Part shown: in pieces, positions 43,152 to 51,956 of the stretch
Numbering within the stretch: the stretch's first letter is position 1
Layout of the letters: the number at the start of each line of letters is the position of its first letter
Assembly (NCBI RefSeq): GCF_012933445.1
Contig: NZ_JABBNC010000004.1
Span: forward strand, 1-64,000
DNA: 64,000 nucleotides
Source: Actinoplanes sp. TBRC 11911
GTDB lineage: Bacteria; Actinomycetota; Actinomycetes; Mycobacteriales; Micromonosporaceae
Reading direction: 5' to 3'
Notes under the pieces: generated by a model
Databases searched by the model: none
What the model saw: the letters and a program-made list of their open reading frames with translations, nothing else
Told to the model about the DNA's origin: nothing
Position numbers and translations under genes: made by a program

Positions 43152-43164
43152 GCGGCGGTTAGCC

Positions 43165-43330
43165 GGTGAGGAAGGGCTGGGCCTGGGTGGTCAGCAAGCG
43201 GGGAAGGGCTGGACCTGGGCGGTCAGCCGGCCAGGAAGGGCTGGGCCTGGGCGGTCAGCCGGTCAGGAAGGGCTGGGCCTGGGCGGTCAGCCGGCCAGGA
43301 AGGGCTGGACCTGGGCGGTCGGGGTGAGCA
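43165..43330 (-). repeat. Tandem duplication of the 3' end of the neighbouring gene
   Basis: On the minus strand a 30-bp unit, ACCGCCCAGGCCCAGCCCTT followed by CCTGGCCGGCTG, occurs about four to five times. The first copy is the last ten codons and stop of the hypothetical gene at 43287-43778 (Thr-Ala-Gln-Val-Gln-Pro-Phe-Leu-Ala-Gly-stop); the others lie beyond its stop. Confidence 0.85.
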
Positions 43331-43778
43331 GGGAGACGCCGGAGCCGTCGGTGAAAGTGAGGCGCAGGCGGCCGGACTGTTCGGTGGCCGAGGCCAGGTC
43401 GGCGCGAGGGCAATCCCAGCGCAGGCGCAACGGCGGCACGGGGCCGGCGGATGGGCGGAACAGGCCGCGCCAGGAACCGGCGCGCTTGGACAGGACCATC
43501 AGGCGGCGGTCGGTCAGGGCGAGGATCCGCGGGTCGGTGACGATGCTGATCTGCTGGTCCAGGGTTACCGCGCGGCTGCGTGGCGCGCCGTCGACGCCGC
43601 GGCGGGCGCCGGGGGCCTCGGGCATCGGCCGGCGGAACCGGAACGGGGAGATCTCGCGGCGTGTCATGCCGACCGAGGTGCGCCCGTCCGCCCGGCTCGC
43701 CCAGATCGCGGCGCGGAAGGTCTCGCCGGGCTGCAGGTGCTCACGCACCCGAGCCTCCAGGTCGCGCTCGGCGTCCAA
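43287..43778 (-). CDS. Hypothetical protein
   Basis: A 163-aa soluble protein with no recognised family. It starts RDLEARVREHLQPGETFRAAIWASRAD, reminiscent of small actinobacterial proteins carrying a PH-like fold, and later has LALTDRRLMVLSKRAGSW, a segment typical of bacterial PH/YokE-like domains. The last codons are tandemly duplicated downstream of its stop. An in-frame ATG at 43778 is the only good start. Confidence 0.6.
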   Translation of the reverse strand: MDAERDLEARVREHLQPGETFRAAIWASRADGRTSVGMTRREISPFRFRRPMPEAPGARRGVDGAPRSRAVTLDQQISIVTDPRILALTDRRLMVLSKRAGSWRGLFRPSAGPVPPLRLRWDCPRADLASATEQSGRLRLTFTDGSGVSLLTPTAQVQPFLAG

Positions 43779-43890
43779 ATTCCGCTCCTATCGTGAAATT
43801 TCCGATTTGTTCGGAAGGGGGTGGGCTCGGCAGGTGCCGAAGAGAAAAGCCCCTGCCAGTCGACCACGACGTCCCGCGCACAGCCCCACC

Positions 43891-44018
43891 GGGTCGGAGC
43901 GACGGACCCGACGGATCGCCACTGGGTCGGAGCGACGAAGCCTACGGATCGCCATCGGGTCGGAGCGACCGACCCGGCGGATCGCACCGGGTCGGAACCG
44001 ATCGCGGCGGATCGGCGG
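43891..44018 (+). repeat. 33-bp tandem repeat upstream of the polyphosphate kinase gene
   Basis: Units starting GGGTCGGAGCGAC at 43891, 43924 and 43957, with a diverged fourth at 43989, end in GACGGATCGCC-like sequence. The spacing is 33, 33 and 32 bp. They occupy the presumed promoter region of the gene at 44071, or a non-coding leader. Confidence 0.8.
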
Positions 44019-44070
44019 CGCCTCCCCCTACGCAGCGTAAGATCTTGGTGTGCCATGAAGGGGAGGGCCG

Positions 44071-44922
44071 ATGTCAGATCTCCGCAGCCGCCTGGCGGTC
44101 AACGCCCACACCAAGCTGTCCGACATCGATCCCCGCAGCACCCCAGGCCTGCCCGACCTCCGCCACGACCCGAAAGACTGGTCGGCCCAACAGGTCGGCG
44201 AGATCGGCGAACAACTGGCGGGCTATCAGGAGCGCCTCTTCGCCGCCGCCAAGCACGAGACGAGCAAAAGCCGCGTCCTGCTCGTCCTGCAGGCGATGGA
44301 CTGCGGCGGCAAGGACGGCACGGTCCGCGCGATCGCCCGCGGCATGAACCCGGCCGGCCTCAGCGCCGTCGGCTTCGGACCACCCACCGCCGAGGAACGA
44401 TCCCACGATTTCCTCTGGCGGATCCGCCGCGCCCTGCCCGCCCCGGGCATGGTCGGCATCTTCAACCGCTCGCACTACGAGGACGTGCTGGTCGTCCGGG
44501 TGCACGAGCTCGTACCGGAGAAGGAGTGGTCGGCCCGCTACGAGCAGATCAACGCCTTCGAGAAGGAGCTGGCCGGCGACGACCTCACCATGGTCAAGGT
44601 CATGTTGCACATCTCGTTCCAGGAGCAGAAGGAACGCCTCGCCGACCGGCTCGACGACCCTGCCAAGTACTGGAAGTACAACCCGGGCGACCTCGACGAG
44701 CGGCAGCGCTGGGACGACTACCAGCGCGCGTACCAGGACGCGCTCACCAAATGCAGCACCGCCGAGGCCCCTTGGTACGTGGTTCCGGCCGACCGCAAGT
44801 GGTATCGCAACTGGGCCGTCGCCACCCTGCTGCAGGAGACCTTCGCCGAGCTCGACCCGCAGTATCCGCCCGCCGATTTCGACGTGAACGCGGAACGCGA
44901 GCGGCTGAAGTCCATGCCGTGA
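44071..44922 (+). CDS. PPK2-family polyphosphate kinase
   Basis: A 283-aa protein of the PPK2 superfamily with Walker A AMDCGGKDGTVRAI near residue 75, the lid NRSHYEDVLVVRVHELVP near 132 and a long C-terminal helix region (ADRKWYRNWAVATLLQETF). PPK2 enzymes transfer phosphate between polyphosphate and nucleotides (NDP or NMP), in the cytoplasm. The polyP:nucleotide phosphotransferase subgroup is likely because there is one PPK2 domain without an extended N-terminus. It ends at the terminator shared with dxs. Confidence 0.9.
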   Translation: MSDLRSRLAVNAHTKLSDIDPRSTPGLPDLRHDPKDWSAQQVGEIGEQLAGYQERLFAAAKHETSKSRVLLVLQAMDCGGKDGTVRAIARGMNPAGLSAVGFGPPTAEERSHDFLWRIRRALPAPGMVGIFNRSHYEDVLVVRVHELVPEKEWSARYEQINAFEKELAGDDLTMVKVMLHISFQEQKERLADRLDDPAKYWKYNPGDLDERQRWDDYQRAYQDALTKCSTAEAPWYVVPADRKWYRNWAVATLLQETFAELDPQYPPADFDVNAERERLKSMP

Positions 44923-44948
44923 GGTGTCCGCCCCGGGAGGCGGACACC
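44923..44948. terminator. Convergent terminator between ppk2 and dxs
   Basis: GGTGTCCGCC (44923-44932) and GGCGGACACC (44939-44948) form a 10-bp perfect stem with a 6-nt loop in the 32-bp gap between the convergent genes. Confidence 0.75.
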
Positions 44949-44954
44949 CCGCGA

Positions 44955-46682
44955 CTAGTAAGCCCGGCGCACCGCCGCGGCGATACCCGCGGCGTCCAGC
45001 CCTTGCGACGCCAGCAATGCCCCACGGGACCCGTGATCCATGAACTCCTGATCTAAGCCGAGCACCTCGACGCGGCTGCCCGGACAGGCCCGGATCACCG
45101 ACGCCCCGAAGCCGCCGGCCACCCCGCCGTCCTCAATGGTCACCGTCAGCCGATGACCGGCCACCGCCTCCACGAGCTCCGGCGCCAGCGGCAGCACCCA
45201 ACGCGGATCGACCACCGTCACCGCGATGCCGTCGAGCTCGAGTTCCCGTGCCGCCTCCAGAGCGGCCCCCGCCAGCGGCCCGGTCGCGAGCATCAGCACC
45301 GACGCGTCCGGCGACGAGAACAGGACGTCCGACTCTCCGATGTGGTCGATCGCGGGCAGCGGCGCGCCCACGTCGGCCTTCGGGAAGCGCAGCACCGCAG
45401 GGCCCTCGAACGACACCGCCTCGGCGAGCAACCGGCGCAGCGTCTCGCCGTCGCGGGGTGCGGCCACCCGCACCCCCGGCACGATGGCCAGCAGCGACAG
45501 GTCCCACATGCCGTTGTGCGACGGCCCGTCGCTGCCGGTCACACCGGCCCGGTCCAGCACGAACGTCACCGGCAGCCGATGCAGCGCCACGTCCATCAAT
45601 AACTGGTCGAATGCCCGGTTGAGGAACGTCGCGTAGACGCACACCACCGGATGCATGCCGCCCATCGCCAGACCGGCCGCGGAGGTGACCGCGTGCTGCT
45701 CGGCGATGCCCACGTCGAAAATCCGCGACGGGTACGCCGACGCGAACTCGCCCAGCCCGGTCGGATGCAGCATCGCCGCGGTCACCGCGACCAGGTCCGG
45801 CCGGGACGCGGCCAGCTGCACCAGCGCCGAGCCGAACACCGACGTCCAGGACACCCGGGCCGGCGCCGACACCGAGGCGGACGAGGACGGCGGCGGGCTG
45901 ATCGCGTGCATCCGGTCGTACTCCTCGGCCTCGGCGGCCGGATAACCCTTGCCCTTGACCGTCAGCACGTGCACGACCACCGGCCGCTTCAGTGAACGCG
46001 CCGAGACCAGGGCCGCCGAGACCGCGCCCACATCATGACCGTCGATCGGCCCGATGTACGAAAGGCCCAGGTCGGACAACAGCGAGGGCAGCGCGGAATG
46101 CGCCGACCCCACGGTGGGGGAGTACGAGCGGCCGTTGTCGTTGAGCACCACGATGACCGGCCGTTCCGAGCAGGCGCCGATGTTGTTCAGCGCCTCCCAG
46201 CACATGCCCCCGGTCATCGCGCCGTCGCCGACCACGGCCACCACCGCACGGTCCGGAGCGTCCTGCAGTGCGAACGCCTTCGCCAGCCCGTCGGCGTACG
46301 AGAGGGCTGTCGACGCATGGGAATTCTCCACCAGGTCGTGCGGGCTCTCCGCACGCCTGGGGTACCCGGACAACCCGCCCGCCTGCCGCAGCGAGCTTAG
46401 AGCCGACACCCGCCCGGTGAGCATCTTGTGGACGTAGGCCTGGTGGCCGGTGTCCCACACGATGGCATCACGCGGGGAGTCGAAGACCCGGTGCAGGGCG
46501 ATGGTCAGTTCGACCACGCCGAGGTTCGGGCCGAGGTGCCCGCCGGTGCGGCTGACCGTGTCGATCAGCCGCCGGCGGATCTGAGCGGCGAGCACCGGCA
46601 GCGCGTCGACGGGCAACGCGCGTACGTCGGAAGGGCAGTTGACCATCTCCAGGTTTACTGGCGGGGTTATCTGCAGAGTCAT
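44955..46682 (-). CDS. dxs: 1-deoxy-D-xylulose-5-phosphate synthase
   Basis: A 575-aa thiamine-diphosphate enzyme making DXP from pyruvate and glyceraldehyde-3-phosphate, the first step of the MEP pathway. Seen are SRTGGHLGPNLGVVELTIALH, AIVWDTGHQAYVHKMLTGR, the TPP motif VVGDGAMTGGMCWEALNNIG, FDVGIAEQHAVTSAAG and DRAGVTGSDGPSHNGMWDLS. It is shorter than the usual 620-640 residues, as is common for copies in hopanoid loci. It is the last gene of the operon, 2 bp after hpnH, and presumably raises isoprenoid supply for hopanoids in addition to a housekeeping copy elsewhere. Confidence 0.92.
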   Translation of the reverse strand: MTLQITPPVNLEMVNCPSDVRALPVDALPVLAAQIRRRLIDTVSRTGGHLGPNLGVVELTIALHRVFDSPRDAIVWDTGHQAYVHKMLTGRVSALSSLRQAGGLSGYPRRAESPHDLVENSHASTALSYADGLAKAFALQDAPDRAVVAVVGDGAMTGGMCWEALNNIGACSERPVIVVLNDNGRSYSPTVGSAHSALPSLLSDLGLSYIGPIDGHDVGAVSAALVSARSLKRPVVVHVLTVKGKGYPAAEAEEYDRMHAISPPPSSSASVSAPARVSWTSVFGSALVQLAASRPDLVAVTAAMLHPTGLGEFASAYPSRIFDVGIAEQHAVTSAAGLAMGGMHPVVCVYATFLNRAFDQLLMDVALHRLPVTFVLDRAGVTGSDGPSHNGMWDLSLLAIVPGVRVAAPRDGETLRRLLAEAVSFEGPAVLRFPKADVGAPLPAIDHIGESDVLFSSPDASVLMLATGPLAGAALEAARELELDGIAVTVVDPRWVLPLAPELVEAVAGHRLTVTIEDGGVAGGFGASVIRACPGSRVEVLGLDQEFMDHGSRGALLASQGLDAAGIAAAVRRAY

Positions 46683-46684
46683 GG

Positions 46685-47689
46685 CTACACGCTCACGGCG
46701 GCGCGCAGCGACTCCTTGAGAGAACCCATCGTGGCAATGACCGCCGTCGGCTCGTATCCGCAGTGAGCCATGCAGTTCGCGCAGCGCTCGTCCTTACCGC
46801 GGCCGAACTGCTCCCAGTCGGTGGTCTCGATGAGCTCCTTGTACGTCTTGGCATACCCGTCGGCCAGCAGGTAGCACGGCCGCTGCCAGCCCAGCAGCGA
46901 GTACGACGGGATGCCCCACGGCGTGCACTCGAGTTCCTTCTTGCCTTCCAGGAAGTCGAGGAACACCGGCGAGTGGTTGAGCCGCCACTTCTTGCGCCGT
47001 CCCTGGCTGAACGCCTTGCGGAACAGCTCCCGCGTCTCCTCCACGGCCAGCCACTGCTCCTGGTCGGGAGCCTTCTCGTACGCGTACGCCGGGCTGACCT
47101 GCATGTTGTCGACCTTGAGCTCGTCGTTGAGGTAGTCGAGCACGTCGATGACGGTCTGCGGGCTGTCGGTGTTGAAGAACGTGCTGTTCGTCATCACCCG
47201 GAAGCCGGCGTCCTTGGCCTGCTTGATCGCGTCGACCGCCTGCTCGAACACGCCGTCCTTGTTGACCGAGAGGTCGTGGCGCTCCTTGAGGCCGTCCACG
47301 TGGACCATCCACGCGAAGTTCTTGTGCGGCTTGAACTTGTGCAGGTGCTTGGGCAGCAGCACCGCGTTCGTGCACAGGAACACGATCTTGTTGCGGTCGA
47401 GCAGCTGCCGCACGATCTCGTCGATCTGCGGGTGCATGAGCGGCTCGCCGCCGGCGATGGAGACCATGGGCGCGCCGCTCTCTTCGATCGCGCCGACCGC
47501 CTGCTCCACCGGCATGCGCTGCTTGAGCAACGTGTGCGGCTGCTGGATCTTGCCGCAGCCGATGCATGCGAGGTTGCATGCGAACAGCGGCTCCAACTCG
47601 ACGAGAAGCGGGTACTTCTTCGCACCCTTCAGCTTCTGCTTGATCAAATACTGGCCGAGCCGGACTGTCTGGCGGAATGGCATCCCCAC
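46685..47689 (-). CDS. hpnH: Adenosyl-hopene transferase HpnH (radical SAM)
   Basis: A 334-aa radical-SAM enzyme. The cluster motif is FACNLACIGCGKIQQ (Cys 38, 42, 45), SAM contacts include SIAGGEPLMHPQ, and the C-terminus has the ERCANCMAHCGYEPTAV cysteines and ends TMGSLKESLRAA. HpnH adds a 5'-deoxyadenosyl radical to diploptene to make adenosylhopane, the first side-chain step of extended hopanoids. It sits between the HpnG-IspH fusion and dxs with gaps of only 2 bp. Confidence 0.94.
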   Translation of the reverse strand: MGMPFRQTVRLGQYLIKQKLKGAKKYPLLVELEPLFACNLACIGCGKIQQPHTLLKQRMPVEQAVGAIEESGAPMVSIAGGEPLMHPQIDEIVRQLLDRNKIVFLCTNAVLLPKHLHKFKPHKNFAWMVHVDGLKERHDLSVNKDGVFEQAVDAIKQAKDAGFRVMTNSTFFNTDSPQTVIDVLDYLNDELKVDNMQVSPAYAYEKAPDQEQWLAVEETRELFRKAFSQGRRKKWRLNHSPVFLDFLEGKKELECTPWGIPSYSLLGWQRPCYLLADGYAKTYKELIETTDWEQFGRGKDERCANCMAHCGYEPTAVIATMGSLKESLRAAVSV

Positions 47690-47691
47690 GC

Positions 47692-49101
47692 CTAGCTCAC
47701 CTCCTTGGGCAGTGCGAATTGGACGTTCTCGGCGCCGACGCGGGATTCGCGGGCCGTGACCGGGCCAAGCCCGGCGAGGCCGGCGACGACGTCGTCGACC
47801 AGATGCGGCGGGGCGGAGGCCCCGGCCGTGATGCCTACGGTGCGGACGCCGGCCAGCCAGGCGAGCTCGATCTCGCCGGCGTCCTCGACCAGGTGCGCCC
47901 GCGCTCCTTCACGCGCGGCCACTTCGACCAGGCGTACCGAGTTGGACGAGTTCTCCGAGCCGACGACCAGGACGAGATCGGCGGATCGGGCGATGGCCCG
48001 CACCGCCTGCTGCCGGTTGGTCGTGGCGTAACAGATGTCCTCGCGGCGCGGCGCGTGCAGCGCCGGGAAGCGGGACCGCAGCACCGACGCGATCTCCTCG
48101 GCCTCGTCGACCGCGAGGGTGGTCTGCATGGCGTATGCGACGCGGCCGGGATCGTGCGCGGTGACCCGCTCGGCCGCGGCCACGTCCTCGACCAGCACGA
48201 TGTCGGCGGGCGCCTCGCCGAGCGTGCCGACCACCTCCTCGTGGTCGCCGTGCCCGATGAGGAACACCGTCTCGCCCCGGCCGGCGTACCGCTTGACCTC
48301 GCTGTGCACCTTCGTCACGAGCGGGCAGGTGGCGTCGATGACGTCGAGGTCGCGTTCGCGGGCGGCGGTGCGCACGGCCGGTGCGACGCCATGGGCGGCG
48401 AGCACCACCGTCGAGCCGGGCGGCACGTCCTCGATCTCGTCGACGAAGATCGCGCCCAGCTCGCGCAACCGCCGCACCACGTGGGCGTTGTGCACGATCT
48501 GCCGCCGCACGTAGACCGGCGTACCCCGCTGGTGCAGGGCCCGCTCGACCACCTCGATGGCCCGTTCCACGCCGGCACAGAAGGATCGCGGCGCGGCCAG
48601 CAGAACCTCGCGGCCACCGATCGCCTCGGCCCACTGCCGCAGCGCCGGCGTCGCGGTCCGCAGAGCTTTCAGCGCCCGTACGCCGCGGCCCAGCATCGCC
48701 GGCGACCACAGCGGCGCCCCGACCCCGTCGGAGATGGCCCGCACCGCCGCGAAGGGACGGTCCCCGGCCGCGACCCGCAACCGTTCCGTCTCCATGTCGA
48801 CCGCGAGCGCGTTGTAGGCCCGGCGTTCGGCCCCGGTCACGATGTGGTCGCTGGTGTGAATCGGTCCGATATGGACCGTCAAGCCGAGTCGTCGCAACGC
48901 CCCGGCCAGCAACGGCGCCGACGCGTCCGGCGCCACCACCACGTCGCCCGGCCGCACCGACGGACCCAGCCCGCCGGCCACGCCCGCCACCAGGAACGCG
49001 TCACCGTCGGGCAGCGCCGCGCGGGTGCCCATGCCGAGCCGCACCGACCCGGGCACGGCCCAGCTCTCGATCGACAGCGGCGTTCCGATGACGGCGGTCA
49101 T
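47692..49101 (-). CDS. HpnG-IspH fusion: hopanoid nucleosidase/phosphorylase plus HMBPP reductase
   Basis: A 469-aa two-domain protein. Residues 1-165 resemble the MTA/SAH nucleosidase-type HpnG (FLVAGVAGGLGPSVRPGDVVVA, IVTGAERRAYNALAVDMETERL, RAISDGVG), which removes adenine from adenosylhopane. Residues 166-469 form a complete IspH/LytB: iron-sulphur ligands Cys175 (RSFCAGVERA), Cys259 (DATCPLVTKVH) and Cys357 (DICYATTNRQ), plus GHGDHEEVVGT and GSENSSNSVRL. IspH makes IPP and DMAPP from HMBPP. The ATG at 49101 overlaps the shc stop by 4 nt; a longer frame running back to 50253 lies inside shc. Both domains keep key residues. Confidence 0.88.
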   Translation of the reverse strand: MTAVIGTPLSIESWAVPGSVRLGMGTRAALPDGDAFLVAGVAGGLGPSVRPGDVVVAPDASAPLLAGALRRLGLTVHIGPIHTSDHIVTGAERRAYNALAVDMETERLRVAAGDRPFAAVRAISDGVGAPLWSPAMLGRGVRALKALRTATPALRQWAEAIGGREVLLAAPRSFCAGVERAIEVVERALHQRGTPVYVRRQIVHNAHVVRRLRELGAIFVDEIEDVPPGSTVVLAAHGVAPAVRTAARERDLDVIDATCPLVTKVHSEVKRYAGRGETVFLIGHGDHEEVVGTLGEAPADIVLVEDVAAAERVTAHDPGRVAYAMQTTLAVDEAEEIASVLRSRFPALHAPRREDICYATTNRQQAVRAIARSADLVLVVGSENSSNSVRLVEVAAREGARAHLVEDAGEIELAWLAGVRTVGITAGASAPPHLVDDVVAGLAGLGPVTARESRVGAENVQFALPKEVS

Positions 49102-50978
49102 GAGCGGCTCGCCACGTAGCGCCCGAGCGCGGTGATCGGGAAGACGATCCGGTACAGGTGGTAGTTGAGGTAGAAGTCGCCGGGGAAGCCGGTGCCGGTG
49201 AACTGGGGCTCGTCCCACGACCCGTCCACCTCCTGGCTCTCGACCAGCCAGGCGACACCGCGCTCGACCGCCGCGTCGGCGCCACCGGCGGCCATCAGCG
49301 CGAGCAGCGCCCACGCCGTCTGCGAGGCCGTCGTGGTGCCCCGGCCGCGCCAGGCGACATCCACATAGGAGCGCAGGTCCTCGCCCCAGCCGCCGTCCTC
49401 GTTCTGGTGCTCGAGCAGCCAGCGCACCGCGCGGCGGATCGGCGGCGACGCCGGGTCCACGCCGGCCTCGACCAGCGCCGGAACGACAGCGCCGGTGCCG
49501 TAGACGTGGTTCGCGCCCCAGCGGCCGAACCACGAGCCGTCGTCCTCCTGGTTCTTCAGCAGCCAGGCGATACCGCGCCGGGCCGGCGCACGGTCCGCCT
49601 TGCCTTCGGCCGCGAGCATCTCCAGCACGTGCGCGGTCACGTCGGCCGACGGCGGGTCGACGACCGCGCCGAAGTCGCAGAACGGCAGCTTGGTGGGCAG
49701 CGCGCTGAGCTGGTCGGCGTCGAACGCGGCCCAGCCACCGTCCTTGCTCTGCATGCCGACGGTCCAGTCGACGGCCCGGTCGACCACGGCTCGCATCGCC
49801 GGGTTGTCGCCGGCCACCCGGCGCAGGCCGAGTACGATCTCGGCGGTGTCGTCGGTGTCCGGGTAGTTGACGTTGGCGAACTCGAACGCCCACCCGCCCG
49901 GCGCCAGGGCCGGGCGGCGCACCGACCAGTCGCCCTTGACCGTGATCTCCTCGCCCACCAGCCAGTCCGCGGCCTTCGCGATGGCCGGGTCGTCGGCCGG
50001 CACGCCGGCGTCGAGCATCGCGATGACGGCCAGGCCGGTGTCCCAGACCGGCGACTGGCACGCCTCGAGCCGGCGCACCACACCGTCCGGCGTGGACTCC
50101 CGGATGAGGAAGCCGTCCAGCCCGTCGAGGCCTTTCTTGACCGCCGGATGGTCCAGCGGATAGCCGAGCAGGTGCAGCGCGAGCAAGGAGTACACCCACG
50201 GTGGCTGGATGCCGCCCCAGCCGCCGTCCGCTTCCTGCCGGGCCAGGATCCACGCCACCGACTGGTCGATCGCCTTCTGTCGCAGGCCCTTCAGCGGCTT
50301 CTTGGCGTACGCGTGCAGGACTTTGTCGAGCCGGTTGAAGGCGCCCTTCCAGGTCCAGACAGCGCCGGTCGGCTTGACCCGGCGGCCGGTGCGCAGCTCA
50401 TCGATGCCGAACGGCAGCGGCCGCACCGGCTGCAGCGTGCTCACGATGGTCAGCGGCACCACCGTCTGCCGGGCCCAGCAGCCCCAGTTGTATTTGTTCA
50501 GCGGGAACCACTTGGGCAGGAAGACGAACTCGGGTGGCATGTTCGGCAGGTCCGCCCAGGACCACAGGCCGAACAGGGCCAGCCAGATCCGGGTGAACAC
50601 GCGCGTCTTCTCGACGCCGCCGTGCGCGAGGATCCACTCCTGCGCGCGGCGCATGTGCGGCTCGGCCACCGCGTCGCCGGCCAGCCGCAGCGCCACCCAG
50701 CTTTCCACCGTGCAGGACAGTTCCGGCGGGCCGCCCTCGAAGCTGGCCCAGGTGCCGTCGTCGCGTTGCTGCGAGCGGATCCACCGCGCGGCCTGCGCCG
50801 TCTCCTCCTCCTGCCGGATGCCGAGGAACTCGCGCAGCAGCAGGTCCTCGGCGTCCATGGTGACGTTGGTCTGCAGTTCGCCCTTCCACCAGCCGGCCTC
50901 GTCCTGCAGTCCGCGCAGGTAGCGGACCGCGTCGTCGAGCGCGTCGGCGGTGGCTCTGGTACGGACCTGGGTGGTCAC
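49098..50978 (-). CDS. shc: Squalene-hopene cyclase
   Basis: A 626-aa membrane-associated cyclase turning squalene into hopene/hopanol. The catalytic DTDD motif is at residues 374-377 (VNYPDTDDTAEI). Several QW repeats are present, for example QEADGGWGG, QSKDGGWAAF, QNEDGGWGED and QEVDGSW. KWFPLNKYNWGCWARQTVVPL is the usual conserved segment before the cavity. Length is normal for bacterial SHC. The GTG start directly abuts the stop of the prenyl synthase gene, and its stop overlaps the HpnG-IspH ATG. Confidence 0.95.
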   Translation of the reverse strand: MTTQVRTRATADALDDAVRYLRGLQDEAGWWKGELQTNVTMDAEDLLLREFLGIRQEEETAQAARWIRSQQRDDGTWASFEGGPPELSCTVESWVALRLAGDAVAEPHMRRAQEWILAHGGVEKTRVFTRIWLALFGLWSWADLPNMPPEFVFLPKWFPLNKYNWGCWARQTVVPLTIVSTLQPVRPLPFGIDELRTGRRVKPTGAVWTWKGAFNRLDKVLHAYAKKPLKGLRQKAIDQSVAWILARQEADGGWGGIQPPWVYSLLALHLLGYPLDHPAVKKGLDGLDGFLIRESTPDGVVRRLEACQSPVWDTGLAVIAMLDAGVPADDPAIAKAADWLVGEEITVKGDWSVRRPALAPGGWAFEFANVNYPDTDDTAEIVLGLRRVAGDNPAMRAVVDRAVDWTVGMQSKDGGWAAFDADQLSALPTKLPFCDFGAVVDPPSADVTAHVLEMLAAEGKADRAPARRGIAWLLKNQEDDGSWFGRWGANHVYGTGAVVPALVEAGVDPASPPIRRAVRWLLEHQNEDGGWGEDLRSYVDVAWRGRGTTTASQTAWALLALMAAGGADAAVERGVAWLVESQEVDGSWDEPQFTGTGFPGDFYLNYHLYRIVFPITALGRYVASRS

Positions 50979-51956
50979 TCAGACCTCCCGGTCCACGATG
51001 AAGTGCCCGAGCGCGACGAGGTCGGCCCGCACCGTCGGCGGTAATACGACGGAGTCCAGCGCGTCCTCGGCCATCCGCATGCGCCGGGCCGCCTCGTCGA
51101 GGGCCCACTGTTTGCCGCCGGCCGATTCGATGGCGTCGGCCCGCTTCTCCAGGTCCTCCGGGTCGATGAGCGCGATCGACGTGTCCTGCGCGAGCGCGTA
51201 GCTTACCGGCAGCGACTTCTTGCCGGCCCGCAGATCAGAGAAGACCGGCTTGCCGGTGACCGCCGGGTCGCCCCAGATGCCGAGGACGTCGTCGACGAGC
51301 TGGAAGGAGAGCCCGACCTGCGCGCCGTACGTCTCCAGCGCGTGCACCGTCTCGTCCGGCGCCCCGGCCAGCACCGCGCCGATCGCCGCACTGGCCGCCA
51401 TCAGCGACCCGGTCTTGCCGGCCGCCATCTGCAGGCACTCCTCGACCGTGACGCTGTCCCGTTCCTCGAACGAGAGGTCCTGGACCTGGCCGCGGATCAG
51501 CTCGCGGGTCGACCTGGCCAGCATCAGCGCGGCCCGCGCCGAGGTGGGCAGCCCGCTGTCGAGCAGCACCTCCTGGGCCAGCCCGAGCAGCGCGTCGCCG
51601 GACAGGATGGCGCTGGAGCTGCCCCACAGCAGCCAGACCGTGCACCGGTGCCGGCGCTGCTCGTCGTGGTCCATCAGGTCGTCGTGCAGCAGCGAGAAGT
51701 TGTGCACCAGCTCGACCGCGACCGCCCCGCTCAGCCCGATCTCGGCGGGACCGCCGGTGGCCTGCGCGGACAGCAGCGCCAGCGCCGGGCGCACCGCCTT
51801 GCCACCGCCCTTGTCCGGCCGCCCGTCGGCATCCACCCAGCCGAAGTGGTAGGCGGCCTGGTGGCGGGTGGTCGCGTCGAGGCGGTCGATCGCGGCTCGC
51901 ATCGCCGGGGTGATGGCGTCACGGCTGCGGTGAAGGCTTTCCAGCACGGTCGTCAT
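50979..51956 (-). CDS. Polyprenyl diphosphate synthase (FPP/GGPP synthase type)
   Basis: A 325-aa all-helical trans-prenyltransferase. The first Asp-rich motif is LLHDDLMDHDEQRR (Asp 92, 93, 96), the second LVDDVLGIWGD (222-230), with GGKAVRPAL and KTGSLMAAS between. It condenses IPP with allylic diphosphates. Context says it supplies FPP for squalene; chain length cannot be proved from sequence. The ATG at 51956 overlaps the HpnE stop by 4 nt. A longer frame running to 52994 is a shadow of the desaturase gene. Confidence 0.9.
   Translation of the reverse strand: MTTVLESLHRSRDAITPAMRAAIDRLDATTRHQAAYHFGWVDADGRPDKGGGKAVRPALALLSAQATGGPAEIGLSGAVAVELVHNFSLLHDDLMDHDEQRRHRCTVWLLWGSSSAILSGDALLGLAQEVLLDSGLPTSARAALMLARSTRELIRGQVQDLSFEERDSVTVEECLQMAAGKTGSLMAASAAIGAVLAGAPDETVHALETYGAQVGLSFQLVDDVLGIWGDPAVTGKPVFSDLRAGKKSLPVSYALAQDTSIALIDPEDLEKRADAIESAGGKQWALDEAARRMRMAEDALDSVVLPPTVRADLVALGHFIVDREV

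Noticed and set aside
47692..50253. An 853-residue protein extending HpnG-IspH upstream
   Set aside because: The N-terminal 380 residues are Arg/Gly-rich and lie inside shc in another frame; the ATG at 49101 overlaps the shc stop as expected for an operon.
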